The translations under genes and the position numbers were made by a program. Below are positions 27,401-35,674 of a stretch of 64,000 bases of DNA, one piece after another. Numbering within the stretch: the stretch's first letter is position 1; every line of letters starts with the position of its first letter. Source of the stretch: Anabaena azotica FACHB-119 (GTDB taxonomy: Bacteria > Cyanobacteriota > Cyanobacteriia > Cyanobacteriales > Nostocaceae); the NCBI RefSeq assembly GCF_014697625.1, contig NZ_JACJSG010000005.1, forward strand, positions 100,561 to 164,560. Direction: 5' to 3'. The notes beneath the pieces were generated by a model. That model was not told where the DNA came from and did not search any database. It worked only from the letters and a program-made list of their open reading frames with translations.

Positions 27401-27600
27401 TCCTAGTCCAACTCCATGCCAAACTGCGAGATATCTTCCCAGTTGATATTGCCATTACTCATTTATTTGAATATCCAACCATCGCTTCCCTAGCCCAATA
27501 TTTAACCAAAGCCCAACCACAAACATCCACATTATTAGAAACACAACAAAGAGCCGCAAACCGCCGCAACGCCCGCCCAAACCGTAAAAACAAAATATAA
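24406..27600 (+). CDS. NRPS3: HH-less C-like (interface-type)-A(Asp)-PCP
   Basis: This protein has 1064 residues. The N-terminal domain (about 1-430) belongs to the condensation superfamily (FQLAPQQKRLWSLQQ), but the HHxxxDG site reads LPALCADN (about 135): both His are gone, so it should not catalyse peptide bond formation. The A domain (about 450-960; FTSGSTGKPKG about 600) yields the code DLTKIGHVG plus Lys, close to the aspartate code DLTKVGHIGK. The PCP serine (GGHSLLL) is about 996. The active condensation domain and the hydroxylase for this module are carried on the end of the preceding protein. A non-condensing C-family domain that positions a hydroxylase against a PCP-bound Asp is described as the interface domain of beta-hydroxyaspartate siderophore synthetases; I infer the same role here. 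Confidence 0.92.
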   Translation: MQTKTISGFQLAPQQKRLWSLQQNSSTFYTQASILITGNLQPEILQKAIEQIVNYHDILRTSFYRPPGVKTPIMVVADKGYLNWEYLNLSDSSQEDISTKIQELFWQIRQESQTLPLRLYLIKLLDNQHILIISLPALCADNITIKNLVNQIIQAYSQCCQGKEFRGEYVQFVQFSEWQNQLLEDEDVEEAQKYWQQQKINSLSALRLPNERQSKSEQFITDSCQLVINQELFAQICYLAQKYDKTPDVILLACWKILIWRLTWEAEIVIGTASDRRDYDELYNVLGLLATWLPIKTKFTPNLNFLEVLAAVAQTLENAAEWQDYFIPEAVEQDGFLAFPIGFEFTNISETASDNTGVTFTVQNIYSIIEPFKVKLTCLQRHDSLVAEFYYDLNYFSKETIQRLAKNFQTLLINIIDNPETLISQLEIISADERQQLLVEFNQSKIDDSYYKCVHELFAEQAEKNPHKIALVCENQQITYGELNRKANQLANYLQKQGVQPDFVVGLCVERSLEMIIGLLGILKAGGAYLPLEPIPTAALNLRLQAAQISLIITQQSLVNRFAKTKVITIDQDWETIANESDENPHTEVTPENLVYVIFTSGSTGKPKGVATEHRQLCNYISAIAHQLDLPTTANYATVSSLSADLGNTMIFPSLCRGGCLHIISSARVGNALELAEYCRQHPIDCLKIVPSHLAALLAATPAAASILPHQCLILGGEAASWKLISQIQQQAPNCQIFNHYGPTETTVGVLTYAVQNQADDLISETVPLGRPLANNQVYILDEQLQLVPLGVAGELYISGAGLTRGYLNQPELTAQRFISYSLLGEELRLYKTGDRVRYLEDGNIEFLGRVDNQVKVRGFRIELEEIELTLTQYPAIQQAVVTLQQSEYNQRLLAYIVPQPKAAININELRSFLKQNLPDYMLPSAFGILKKLPLTTNGKIDRQALPEIESLSSELTANYEPAKTEIEQAIAKIWQQLLQLEKVGINDNFFDIGGHSLLLVQLHAKLRDIFPVDIAITHLFEYPTIASLAQYLTKAQPQTSTLLETQQRAANRRNARPNRKNKI

Positions 27601-27643
27601 AACCCCTCCTCCCTCTGCGTTTAAAAAAAACCTCCCCAAGCCC

Positions 27644-30600
27644 ATGAATAATCATCAAATCTGTGAAACTGATATCGCTATTATTGGTATGTCTGGGAGA
27701 TTTCCCCAAGCCAACAACCTCGATACTTATTGGCAAAATCTCCGCAATGGAGTAGAAGCTTTAACCCAGTTTACAGATGTTGAATTACAAGCCCAAGGTG
27801 TAGATACAAAATTACTCAATAATCCCAACTATATCAAAGCAGGATTTGTATTAGAAGATGTAGAATTATTCGCTGCTTCCTTCTTTGACTACTCCCCCAG
27901 AGAAGCAGAAATTATGGATATCCAGCAACGTATCTTTTTAGAAGTTGCTTGGGAAGCGCTAGAAAACGCAGGCTATGATACAGAACAATATCCCGGACAA
28001 ATTAGTATCTACGCTAGTTGTAGCGTCAATACATATTTTTTATATAATATTCTTAGCAACTCTGAACTAATAAATTTAATCGGAATTGATCAAGTTCGGC
28101 ATAACAATCGTGGAGATAACTTAGCCACAAGAGTAGCTTATAAATTAAACTTGAAAGGTTCAGCTATTAATGTCCAAACAGGCTGTTCTAGTTCCTTAGT
28201 TGGTATTCATTTAGCTTGTCAAAGTTTACTCAACCATGAATGTGATATCGCCTTAGCTGGTGGCGTTTCTATCTCTGCAAATCAAAAAACAGGCTACCTT
28301 TATCAAGAAGGGGGAATTTTATCACCCGATGGTCATTGTCGCGCCTTTGATGCTCAAGCTAGAGGTACTGTCAACGGTAATGGTGTGGGTATTGTAGTAT
28401 GTAAGCGTTTACAAGATGCTATCACAGATGGCGATCGCATTCATGCTGTCATTAAAGGTACGGCTGTCAATAACGATGGTTCTCTCAAAGTAGGTTATAC
28501 CGCACCAAGTATTGATGGACAAGCCAAAGTCATCGCCGAAGCATTAGCAGTATCAGGACTGCATCCTCAAACAATTAGCTATGTAGAAACTCACGGTACA
28601 GGCACTATTTTAGGCGACCCAATTGAAATTTCCGCCTTAAACAAATCTTTCTCATTCAATACACAAAAAAAGAATTTCTGTGCCATAGGTTCAGTTAAAA
28701 CTAATATTGGACATTTAGACGCGGCGGCTGGTGTTGCAGGTTTAATTAAAACAGTTTTGGCATTAAAACATCAGCAAATTCCCCCTAGTTTAAATTTCCT
28801 TTCACCTAACACCCAAATTGACTTCGCCAATAGTCCTTTTTATGTCAATAATCAACTAAAGGAATGGCATTCACCACAACAACCACGCCGCGCCGGAGTC
28901 AGTTCTTTTGGTATTGGCGGAACAAATGCTCATGTCATTCTTGAAGAAGCGCCAGTTATTGAACAGGGGGAGCAACCCACCCCTAACCCCTCCCTGGAGG
29001 GGAACAAGGAGCAGGGTAGAAAATATCAGTTGTTACCACTTTCAGCTAAAACAAATTCTGCCCTAGAAATTGCCACCAAAAATTTAGCTAATTATTTACA
29101 GCAGCATCCCGATACTAACTTGGCTGATGTTGCATATACCCTCAGCATCGGTCGCCGGAGTTTTGAGCATCGTCATGTAGTAGTATGTCAAAATATTGAA
29201 GATGCAGTTAAAGTTTTAGACACAGAAAAATTGACATCATCTCTCGTAAGCGAACAGCCTGCTGTAGTTTTCATGTTTCCTGGTCAAGGTTCTCAATATG
29301 TCAACATGGGTCGGGAATTATATGAAACAGAAGCTATTTTCCGGGAACAAATTGATAATTGTTGTGAACTACTCAAAGCCTATTTAGAGTTAGATTTACG
29401 CGAAATAATCTATTCCACCACAACAGAACAAATAACTCAAACTGCTATTACCCAACCTGCATTATTTGTCATTGAATATGCACTAGCTAAATTGTGGATG
29501 GCTTGGGGAGTTAACCCACAAGCAATGATTGGTCATAGTATTGGGGAATATGTAGCAGCTTGTCTTGCTGGTGTTTTCAGCCTCGAAGATGCTTTAGCAG
29601 TGATAGCAATGCGGGGAAAATTGATGCAGCAACTACCATCAGGAGCAATGTTAGCTGTTTTTTTGCCAGCAGCAGAAATTAAACCATTATTAACCGAAAA
29701 TTTAGCTTTAGCTGCCAATAATGCCCCTAATTTATGCGTGGTTTCGGGAACTCATGCAGCCATAAATGCAATACAGCAACAACTTTTAGCTAAAGGTGTA
29801 GAGTGTCGTAATTTGCACACATCCCACGCTTTCCATTCCCAAATGATGAACCCCATCATTGAGGAATTTCAAGAATATGTCAGCAAAATTAGTTTAAAAG
29901 CTCCCCAAATTCCCTTTATTTCTAATGTTACAGGTACATGGATTACTACCGCCCAAGCAACTGATTCTGACTATTGGGGAAAGCATTTGCGACAAACAGT
30001 TTATTTTGCTGAGGGTATTGCTGAGTTAGGGAAAAAATCAGAGCAAATTTTCTTAGAAGTTGGGACAGGAAAGGTATTAAGTAACTTAGTAAAACAGCTA
30101 GAAGTATCACAAACTATATTAACTTCTCTGCGTCATCCCCAAGAGCAACTATCAGATATAGCCGTTTTACTCAACACCCTTGGTAAACTTTGGCAAGCTG
30201 GAGTTGAAATCAACTGGTCAGAGTTTTATCAATCTCAGCTTCGTTACCGTATTCCTCTACCTACATATCCATTTGAACGCCAAAGATTTTGGATAGAACC
30301 ACAAACAAAAGTTAATCTAATTTCTCAAGATATTAATGATTGGTTTTATGTTCCTGTATGGAAACAAACAATCCCTATCAAAGCATCTATTAACCAACAG
30401 ATAATGCAGCCATGCTTAGTATTTGTTGATAGCTTGGGGGTAGGAGAAGCACTTGTTCAAGAATTACAACAAGGGCAAGATGTGATTATTGTACAAGCAG
30501 GAGATAAGTTTTCTCAGTTGCGGGATGGGGTTTATAGTATTCATCCTCAAAACAAGGCTGATTATGATGCTTTAATGCAAGAGCTATGCTTGCTGAATAA

Positions 30601-32194
30601 AGTTCCAAAAATGATTGTACATTGTTGGGGCATCTCGACAAATGTTGATAGTTTTTGGAGTTTAATTTTCCTCGCCCAAGCATTAGGACAAGAGCCGATA
30701 AATGATGAAGTGCAAATTATGGTTATTACTAATAATCTGCACAATGTGACTGGAGAAGAGAATTTAGTTCCAGAAAAATCAACTTTATTAGGTGCTTGTA
30801 AAGTAATTAGTCAGGAGTTTTCTAATATTACCTGCCGTCACATTGATATTGTAATTTCTCAACAGGTAAATAAACAACTGATAGAGAAACTTTTAGCTGA
30901 GATGACCAATAATTCTCAGGATTTAACTGTAGCTTATCGCGGTCAGCATCGCTGGATACAAACTTTTGAAAAAACTCAGTTAGAGACAGCCGATTTAGCG
31001 AACTCACCACTACGCCAAGGGGGAGTCTATCTAATTACTGGCGGGTTGGGAGGTATCGGTTTAACAATAGCAGAATACTTAGCCGAGACAGTGCAGGCGA
31101 AACTGGTTTTAATTGGGCGATCGCAATTCCCCAGCCGTGATGAATGGGAACAATGGTTAATCACCCATGATGACCAAAATACTATTAGTCAAAGCATTAA
31201 AAAATTGCATCATTTAGAAAAAATTGGCGCTGAAGTTCTAGTGTTAACTGCTGATGTCATCAACCTAGAACAAATGCAGTCTGTGAAGCAACAAGTATTA
31301 GCAAAATTTGGAGAAATTAACGGTGTAATTCACGCCGCAGGTGTTCCTGGTGGTGGAATTATTCAACTCAAAACACCGGAAATAGCCGCAAGGGTATTAG
31401 CACCTAAAGTTCAAGGTACTTTAATAATTGACAAAGTTTTCTGTGATGAAGGATTAGATTTGTTTGTACTTTGCTCATCATTAACATCAATTCTTGGGGG
31501 GTTAGGACAAGTAGATTATTGTGCAGCCAACGCTTTCTTAGATGGGTTTGCCCAAAGTAAAGCTTGTCAACAAAAACCTTTAACCATAGCGATAAATTGG
31601 TGTGGTTGGCAAGAAGTAGGAATGTTAGTTAATACAACCATTCCCAAAGAACTAAAAAACCACCGTCAAGAGCATCTAAATCAAGCCATATCACCACAAG
31701 AGGGTGTAGAAATATTTAGCAGAATTTTGCATAGTCGCCTACCTCAAGTAGTAGTTAGCAAACAAAATATTGATGAACAGATTAAACAAAGTCATGCTAA
31801 ACTAAACTTAGCCACGCAATTAGATAAATTAGAAAAACAATTAAGCAAAAGCAATTTATCTCAACAATTCCATCCCCGCCCTAACCTCAGCAATCCTTAC
31901 ATAGCCCCTTGCAGTAACATAGAAAAAACTATTGCTGAAGTATGGCAACAAATTTTAGGTTTAGAACAGGTAGGAATCGATGATAACTTCTTCGATTTAG
32001 GTGGACATTCCCTATTAGCGACTCAAATCATTTCCCAGTTGCGAAAAACATTTTCAGTAGAAATACCTTTAAATAGCTTATTTTCTGATTCTTCCACAAT
32101 TATCAACCTAGCGGAGAAAGTCGAACAACTAATTTTAGAAAAAATAGAAAATTTATCCGAAGAAGAAGCACAACGCCTTTTGGGAGTTTCATAA
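27644..32194 (+). CDS. PKS2: KS-AT-KR-ACP
   Basis: This 1516-residue single module adds one malonate and reduces it to a beta-hydroxyl. KS is at about 10-435 (TGCSSSL Cys about 181; VETHGTGT; KTNIGHLD). AT is at about 540-830 (FMFPGQGSQ about 543, GHSIGEY about 629, HAFH for malonyl-CoA). KR is at about 1125-1370 (GGLGGIG about 1130) with Lys in APKVQG, Ser in CSSL and Tyr/Asn in DYCAAN, all present. The ACP serine (LGGHSLLATQ) is about 1454. No DH or ER is present, so the product stays hydroxylated. It lies 43 nt after NRPS3, and the leader before its start shares CTCTGCGTTTAAAAA with the NRPS3 leader. A palindromic repeat forms part of the KS-AT linker (28971-29016). Confidence 0.94.
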   Translation: MNNHQICETDIAIIGMSGRFPQANNLDTYWQNLRNGVEALTQFTDVELQAQGVDTKLLNNPNYIKAGFVLEDVELFAASFFDYSPREAEIMDIQQRIFLEVAWEALENAGYDTEQYPGQISIYASCSVNTYFLYNILSNSELINLIGIDQVRHNNRGDNLATRVAYKLNLKGSAINVQTGCSSSLVGIHLACQSLLNHECDIALAGGVSISANQKTGYLYQEGGILSPDGHCRAFDAQARGTVNGNGVGIVVCKRLQDAITDGDRIHAVIKGTAVNNDGSLKVGYTAPSIDGQAKVIAEALAVSGLHPQTISYVETHGTGTILGDPIEISALNKSFSFNTQKKNFCAIGSVKTNIGHLDAAAGVAGLIKTVLALKHQQIPPSLNFLSPNTQIDFANSPFYVNNQLKEWHSPQQPRRAGVSSFGIGGTNAHVILEEAPVIEQGEQPTPNPSLEGNKEQGRKYQLLPLSAKTNSALEIATKNLANYLQQHPDTNLADVAYTLSIGRRSFEHRHVVVCQNIEDAVKVLDTEKLTSSLVSEQPAVVFMFPGQGSQYVNMGRELYETEAIFREQIDNCCELLKAYLELDLREIIYSTTTEQITQTAITQPALFVIEYALAKLWMAWGVNPQAMIGHSIGEYVAACLAGVFSLEDALAVIAMRGKLMQQLPSGAMLAVFLPAAEIKPLLTENLALAANNAPNLCVVSGTHAAINAIQQQLLAKGVECRNLHTSHAFHSQMMNPIIEEFQEYVSKISLKAPQIPFISNVTGTWITTAQATDSDYWGKHLRQTVYFAEGIAELGKKSEQIFLEVGTGKVLSNLVKQLEVSQTILTSLRHPQEQLSDIAVLLNTLGKLWQAGVEINWSEFYQSQLRYRIPLPTYPFERQRFWIEPQTKVNLISQDINDWFYVPVWKQTIPIKASINQQIMQPCLVFVDSLGVGEALVQELQQGQDVIIVQAGDKFSQLRDGVYSIHPQNKADYDALMQELCLLNKVPKMIVHCWGISTNVDSFWSLIFLAQALGQEPINDEVQIMVITNNLHNVTGEENLVPEKSTLLGACKVISQEFSNITCRHIDIVISQQVNKQLIEKLLAEMTNNSQDLTVAYRGQHRWIQTFEKTQLETADLANSPLRQGGVYLITGGLGGIGLTIAEYLAETVQAKLVLIGRSQFPSRDEWEQWLITHDDQNTISQSIKKLHHLEKIGAEVLVLTADVINLEQMQSVKQQVLAKFGEINGVIHAAGVPGGGIIQLKTPEIAARVLAPKVQGTLIIDKVFCDEGLDLFVLCSSLTSILGGLGQVDYCAANAFLDGFAQSKACQQKPLTIAINWCGWQEVGMLVNTTIPKELKNHRQEHLNQAISPQEGVEIFSRILHSRLPQVVVSKQNIDEQIKQSHAKLNLATQLDKLEKQLSKSNLSQQFHPRPNLSNPYIAPCSNIEKTIAEVWQQILGLEQVGIDDNFFDLGGHSLLATQIISQLRKTFSVEIPLNSLFSDSSTIINLAEKVEQLILEKIENLSEEEAQRLLGVS
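28971..29016 (+). repeat. Palindromic repeat inside the PKS2 KS-AT linker
   Basis: This 46-bp stretch carries the CCCCTCC...GGAGGGG hairpin and encodes the low-complexity linker EQPTPNPSLEGNKEQG. Its counterpart in PKS3 (37008-37053) differs at 3 bases. PKS1 lacks it. It resembles the intergenic hairpin at 4823-4845. Confidence 0.6.
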
Positions 32195-32225
32195 CTCATC
32201 CTCATATTCTATTAACAAGACAGGT

Positions 32226-32242
32226 GGTGGGCAATGCCCACC
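32226..32242. repeat. GGTGGGCAATGCCCACC palindrome
   Basis: A 17-bp palindrome in the 79-bp gap between PKS2 and NRPS4. The same unit occurs twice more before the lone C-domain gene (41612-41628 and 41642-41658). It could fold as a hairpin in the transcript; no T-tract follows, so termination is not implied. Confidence 0.65.
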
Positions 32243-32273
32243 CTACTTACTTTAACTTGCTGAGAGTAGCAAT

Positions 32274-35200
32274 ATGCTTGAATCTGATTCACTACTACAA
32301 AGAAAAACTAATTTATCAGCAGCAAAAAAAGCCTTATTAGCCAAATTGATGCAAGGTAAATTACAAATCAATACTATACCTCGCCGTCAACAGTCAGATT
32401 TAATACCCTTATCTTTCGCCCAAGAAAGACTATGGTTTTTAGAACAATTAGATCCAAATCAGCCCTTATATAATGAGCCAATAGCATTACGCTTGCGGGG
32501 TATGCTTGATATCCCTGCATTACAGAAAAGTTTAAATGAAATTATCAGCAGACACGAATCTCTCAGAACAAGTTTTACTACAGTTAATGAACAACCCGTC
32601 CAAATTATCACCCCAAACTTAAACTTAAATCTACCAATAATCAACCTTCAATCTCTCAATTCTAGCGAACGAGAAAATTCAGTATACAGCCTAGCCATTG
32701 AAGAAGCCTCCCAACCATTTGATTTAGGTAAAGCGCCACTGATACGAGTGAAACTGCTGCAACTGGAGGAAACAGAATATGTATTGCTGCTGACCATGCA
32801 CCATATTATCTGCGATCGCTGGTCATTTGCCATCCTCCTGCAAGAACTCATCCCCCTCTACCAAGCCTTTTCTCAAAATCAACCCTCTCCCCTGACAGAA
32901 CTACAAATTCAGTATGCAGACTTCGCTATCTGGCAAAAACAATACCTCACAGGAGAAGTTTTAGAAAAGCAGATATCTTACTGGAAAGAACAATTAGCCA
33001 ATGCTCCCGCTTTATTAGAATTACCTCTAGACCATCCGCGATCGCCTATAATGAGTAATCGCGGTTCCAAGTTATCTTTTAAAATATCGCCATTAACCCA
33101 GGCGTTGAAAGAAATTTCCCAACAAGAAGAAGCTACTTTATTTATTACTTTATTGACTGCTTTTAAAGTTTTACTTTATCGTTATACCCAACAAACAGAT
33201 ATCTTAATTGGCACAACTATAGCAGGTCGTAACCAGGAAGAAATAGAAAAATTAATTGGCTTTTTTGTCAATACCATAGTGTTACGTACTCACCTAGATG
33301 ATAGACCAACTTTCCGCGAATTATTAAGGCGAGTGCGTCAGGTTGCTTTAGACGCTTACGCTCATCAAGATTTACCCTTTGAACAATTAGTGGAAAAGTT
33401 GCAACCGCAACGCAGCCTCAGCCATACTCCCTTGTTTCAGGTAATGTTTCAGCTTCAGAATACACCAAACCAAACTTTAGAATTACCGGGTTTGACTTGG
33501 GAAACTTTGCAGTTTCACAACGATACCTCCAAGTTTGACCTCAGCCTCACAATGGTAGAAAGCGAAGCAGGATTAATAGGTCACTTTGAGTATAATACAG
33601 ACCTTTTTGAAGCTGAAACTATTACCCGAATGCAGGGTCATTGGCAAACTTTATTAGCGGGTATTGTTGCTAACCCAGACCAAGAAATTGCAGAATTACC
33701 ACTATTAACAGTAGCAGAAAAAAATCAATTATTAGAATGGAATAATACTCAATTTGATTATACTCAAAACTTATGTATTCATCAGTTATTTGCAGCGCAG
33801 GTAGAGAAAACACCTGATGCTGTTGCTGTGGTATTTGAGAATGAATATTTAACCTATCAACAACTCAATCAAAAAGCCAATCAACTCGCACATTACCTGC
33901 AAAAAATGGGTGTAGAACCAGAGGTTTTAGTGGGGATTTGTGTAGAGCGTTCTTTAGAAATGATTGTGGGCATATTAGCTATTTTGAAAGCTGGTGGTGC
34001 TTATGTACCACTTGATCCTGCTTATCCCCAAGAGCGTCTAGCTTTCATGTTAGAAGATGCTAAATTAGCACTTTTATTAACTCAACAGCGATTAAAAGAA
34101 TGGCTACCTGCAAATCAAGCTCAAACTATTTGCTTAGATGCAGATTGGCAGTTAATTGCTCAAGAAAGTCAGAAGAATTTAAATACGAAAGCTACAGATA
34201 CAAACTTGGCTTATGTGATTTATACTTCCGGTTCTACAGGTAAACCTAAAGGCGTTTTAATACAGCATATTTCTTTAGTTAATTATACTATTTCAGCTTG
34301 TCAAAACTATCAAATAAATTCGGGCGATCGCATTCTGCAATTTGCCTCTATTTGCTTTGATGCAGCCGCAGAAGAAATCTTCCCATGTTTAGTTCAAGGG
34401 GCTACTTTATTGCTGCGTAATGATACAATGTTGAGTTCCATACCAGCTTTTTTTCAACAATGTCAAAAATGGGAAATAACTGTGTTGGATTTACCCACAG
34501 CCTTTTGGCATCAAATTATGGGTGAATTATTAGAGCAGGGTTTACAACTACCGGAAACTATACGTTTAGTAATTATTGGTGGGGAAAAGGCATTACCAAA
34601 ATATCTAGCAATTTGGAATAAATATGTTAGTAAAAAAGTTGAATTAATCAATTCCTATGGCCCCACTGAAACAACTATAGTAGCAACCATTAGCAATTTA
34701 TCTCATCACCAAAACAAAGCCGAATTATCATCCGTTCCCATTGGGAAAGCAATTCATAACACCCAAGTTTATATATTAGATTCTTATCTCCAACCTACTC
34801 CTATTGGTATCCCTGGGGAACTATATATAGGTGGTTTAGGTGTTGCTAGAGGATATCTCAACCAACCGCAATTAACAGCAGAAAAATTCATTCCTCATCC
34901 TTTTAGCCAACAACCAGAAACACGTCTTTATAAAACAGGTGACTTAGCTCGTTATTTACCTAATGGCGAAATTGAAATTATAGGACGGGTTGATTATCAA
35001 GTCAAAATTCGCGGTTTTCGGATTGAATTAGGCGAAATAGAAGCAAAATTAAACCAACATCCCCACATCAATGAAGCAGTTGTAAAAGTGTGGGAAGATG
35101 AAGGTGATAAAAGATTAGTAGGATATGTCAGTTGTCAGTCAAACTCAGCATTAACAGTTACTCAACTGCGAAGCTTTTTACAAGAACAATTGCCAGAATA

Positions 35201-35660
35201 CATGATACCCTCTGCATTTGTCTTTTTGGAAGCTTTACCTCTCACACCCAACGGCAAAATAGATAGGCTTGCGTTACCTAAACCAGAAAAATTGCGTCCA
35301 GAATTAGCAGCTAATTATGTAATTCCTCAAACTCAAGTAGAACAGAAGATTGCTAATATTTGGCAAAAAGCTTTAAAAATAGACAAAGTTGGCATTCACG
35401 ATAACTTTTTTGAACTCGGTGGTCATTCTTTACTGCTGCTTAGGGTTCATAGTGAATTGCGGGAAATATTTGCAGTTGACTTATCAATGCTTGATTTGTT
35501 TAGATATCCCACCATCAATTCCTTAGCTGGTTATCTTCATCAATTACAAAACAAAATTACATCTACTCAAAATACAAACAAGCAAGTTGAAAAAATTACA
35601 ACCGCTAAACAACAACAAAGAAATCGTCTCCAAAAAATGAAATCTATTAGAAGTATTTAA
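32274..35660 (+). CDS. NRPS4: C-A(basic residue, Lys-like)-PCP
   Basis: This 1128-residue single module has a C domain at about 40-470, with HHIICDRWS (about 176) in place of HHxxxDG, keeping both His and the Asp but with Arg for Gly. The A domain (about 490-990; YTSGSTGKPKG about 650) gives DAEDIGSIV plus Lys. That is nearest, from memory, to the bacitracin lysine code DAESIGSVVK, and the acidic Glu and Asp in the pocket suit a basic side chain. Lys is preferred, with ornithine or another cationic residue possible. The PCP serine (LGGHSLLLL) is about 1051. A basic Gln/Lys-rich C-terminal tail precedes PKS3, which starts 14 nt later. It condenses the PKS2-bound chain with the activated amino acid. 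Confidence 0.92.
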   Translation: MLESDSLLQRKTNLSAAKKALLAKLMQGKLQINTIPRRQQSDLIPLSFAQERLWFLEQLDPNQPLYNEPIALRLRGMLDIPALQKSLNEIISRHESLRTSFTTVNEQPVQIITPNLNLNLPIINLQSLNSSERENSVYSLAIEEASQPFDLGKAPLIRVKLLQLEETEYVLLLTMHHIICDRWSFAILLQELIPLYQAFSQNQPSPLTELQIQYADFAIWQKQYLTGEVLEKQISYWKEQLANAPALLELPLDHPRSPIMSNRGSKLSFKISPLTQALKEISQQEEATLFITLLTAFKVLLYRYTQQTDILIGTTIAGRNQEEIEKLIGFFVNTIVLRTHLDDRPTFRELLRRVRQVALDAYAHQDLPFEQLVEKLQPQRSLSHTPLFQVMFQLQNTPNQTLELPGLTWETLQFHNDTSKFDLSLTMVESEAGLIGHFEYNTDLFEAETITRMQGHWQTLLAGIVANPDQEIAELPLLTVAEKNQLLEWNNTQFDYTQNLCIHQLFAAQVEKTPDAVAVVFENEYLTYQQLNQKANQLAHYLQKMGVEPEVLVGICVERSLEMIVGILAILKAGGAYVPLDPAYPQERLAFMLEDAKLALLLTQQRLKEWLPANQAQTICLDADWQLIAQESQKNLNTKATDTNLAYVIYTSGSTGKPKGVLIQHISLVNYTISACQNYQINSGDRILQFASICFDAAAEEIFPCLVQGATLLLRNDTMLSSIPAFFQQCQKWEITVLDLPTAFWHQIMGELLEQGLQLPETIRLVIIGGEKALPKYLAIWNKYVSKKVELINSYGPTETTIVATISNLSHHQNKAELSSVPIGKAIHNTQVYILDSYLQPTPIGIPGELYIGGLGVARGYLNQPQLTAEKFIPHPFSQQPETRLYKTGDLARYLPNGEIEIIGRVDYQVKIRGFRIELGEIEAKLNQHPHINEAVVKVWEDEGDKRLVGYVSCQSNSALTVTQLRSFLQEQLPEYMIPSAFVFLEALPLTPNGKIDRLALPKPEKLRPELAANYVIPQTQVEQKIANIWQKALKIDKVGIHDNFFELGGHSLLLLRVHSELREIFAVDLSMLDLFRYPTINSLAGYLHQLQNKITSTQNTNKQVEKITTAKQQQRNRLQKMKSIRSI

Positions 35661-35674
35661 GGAAATATATAAAA

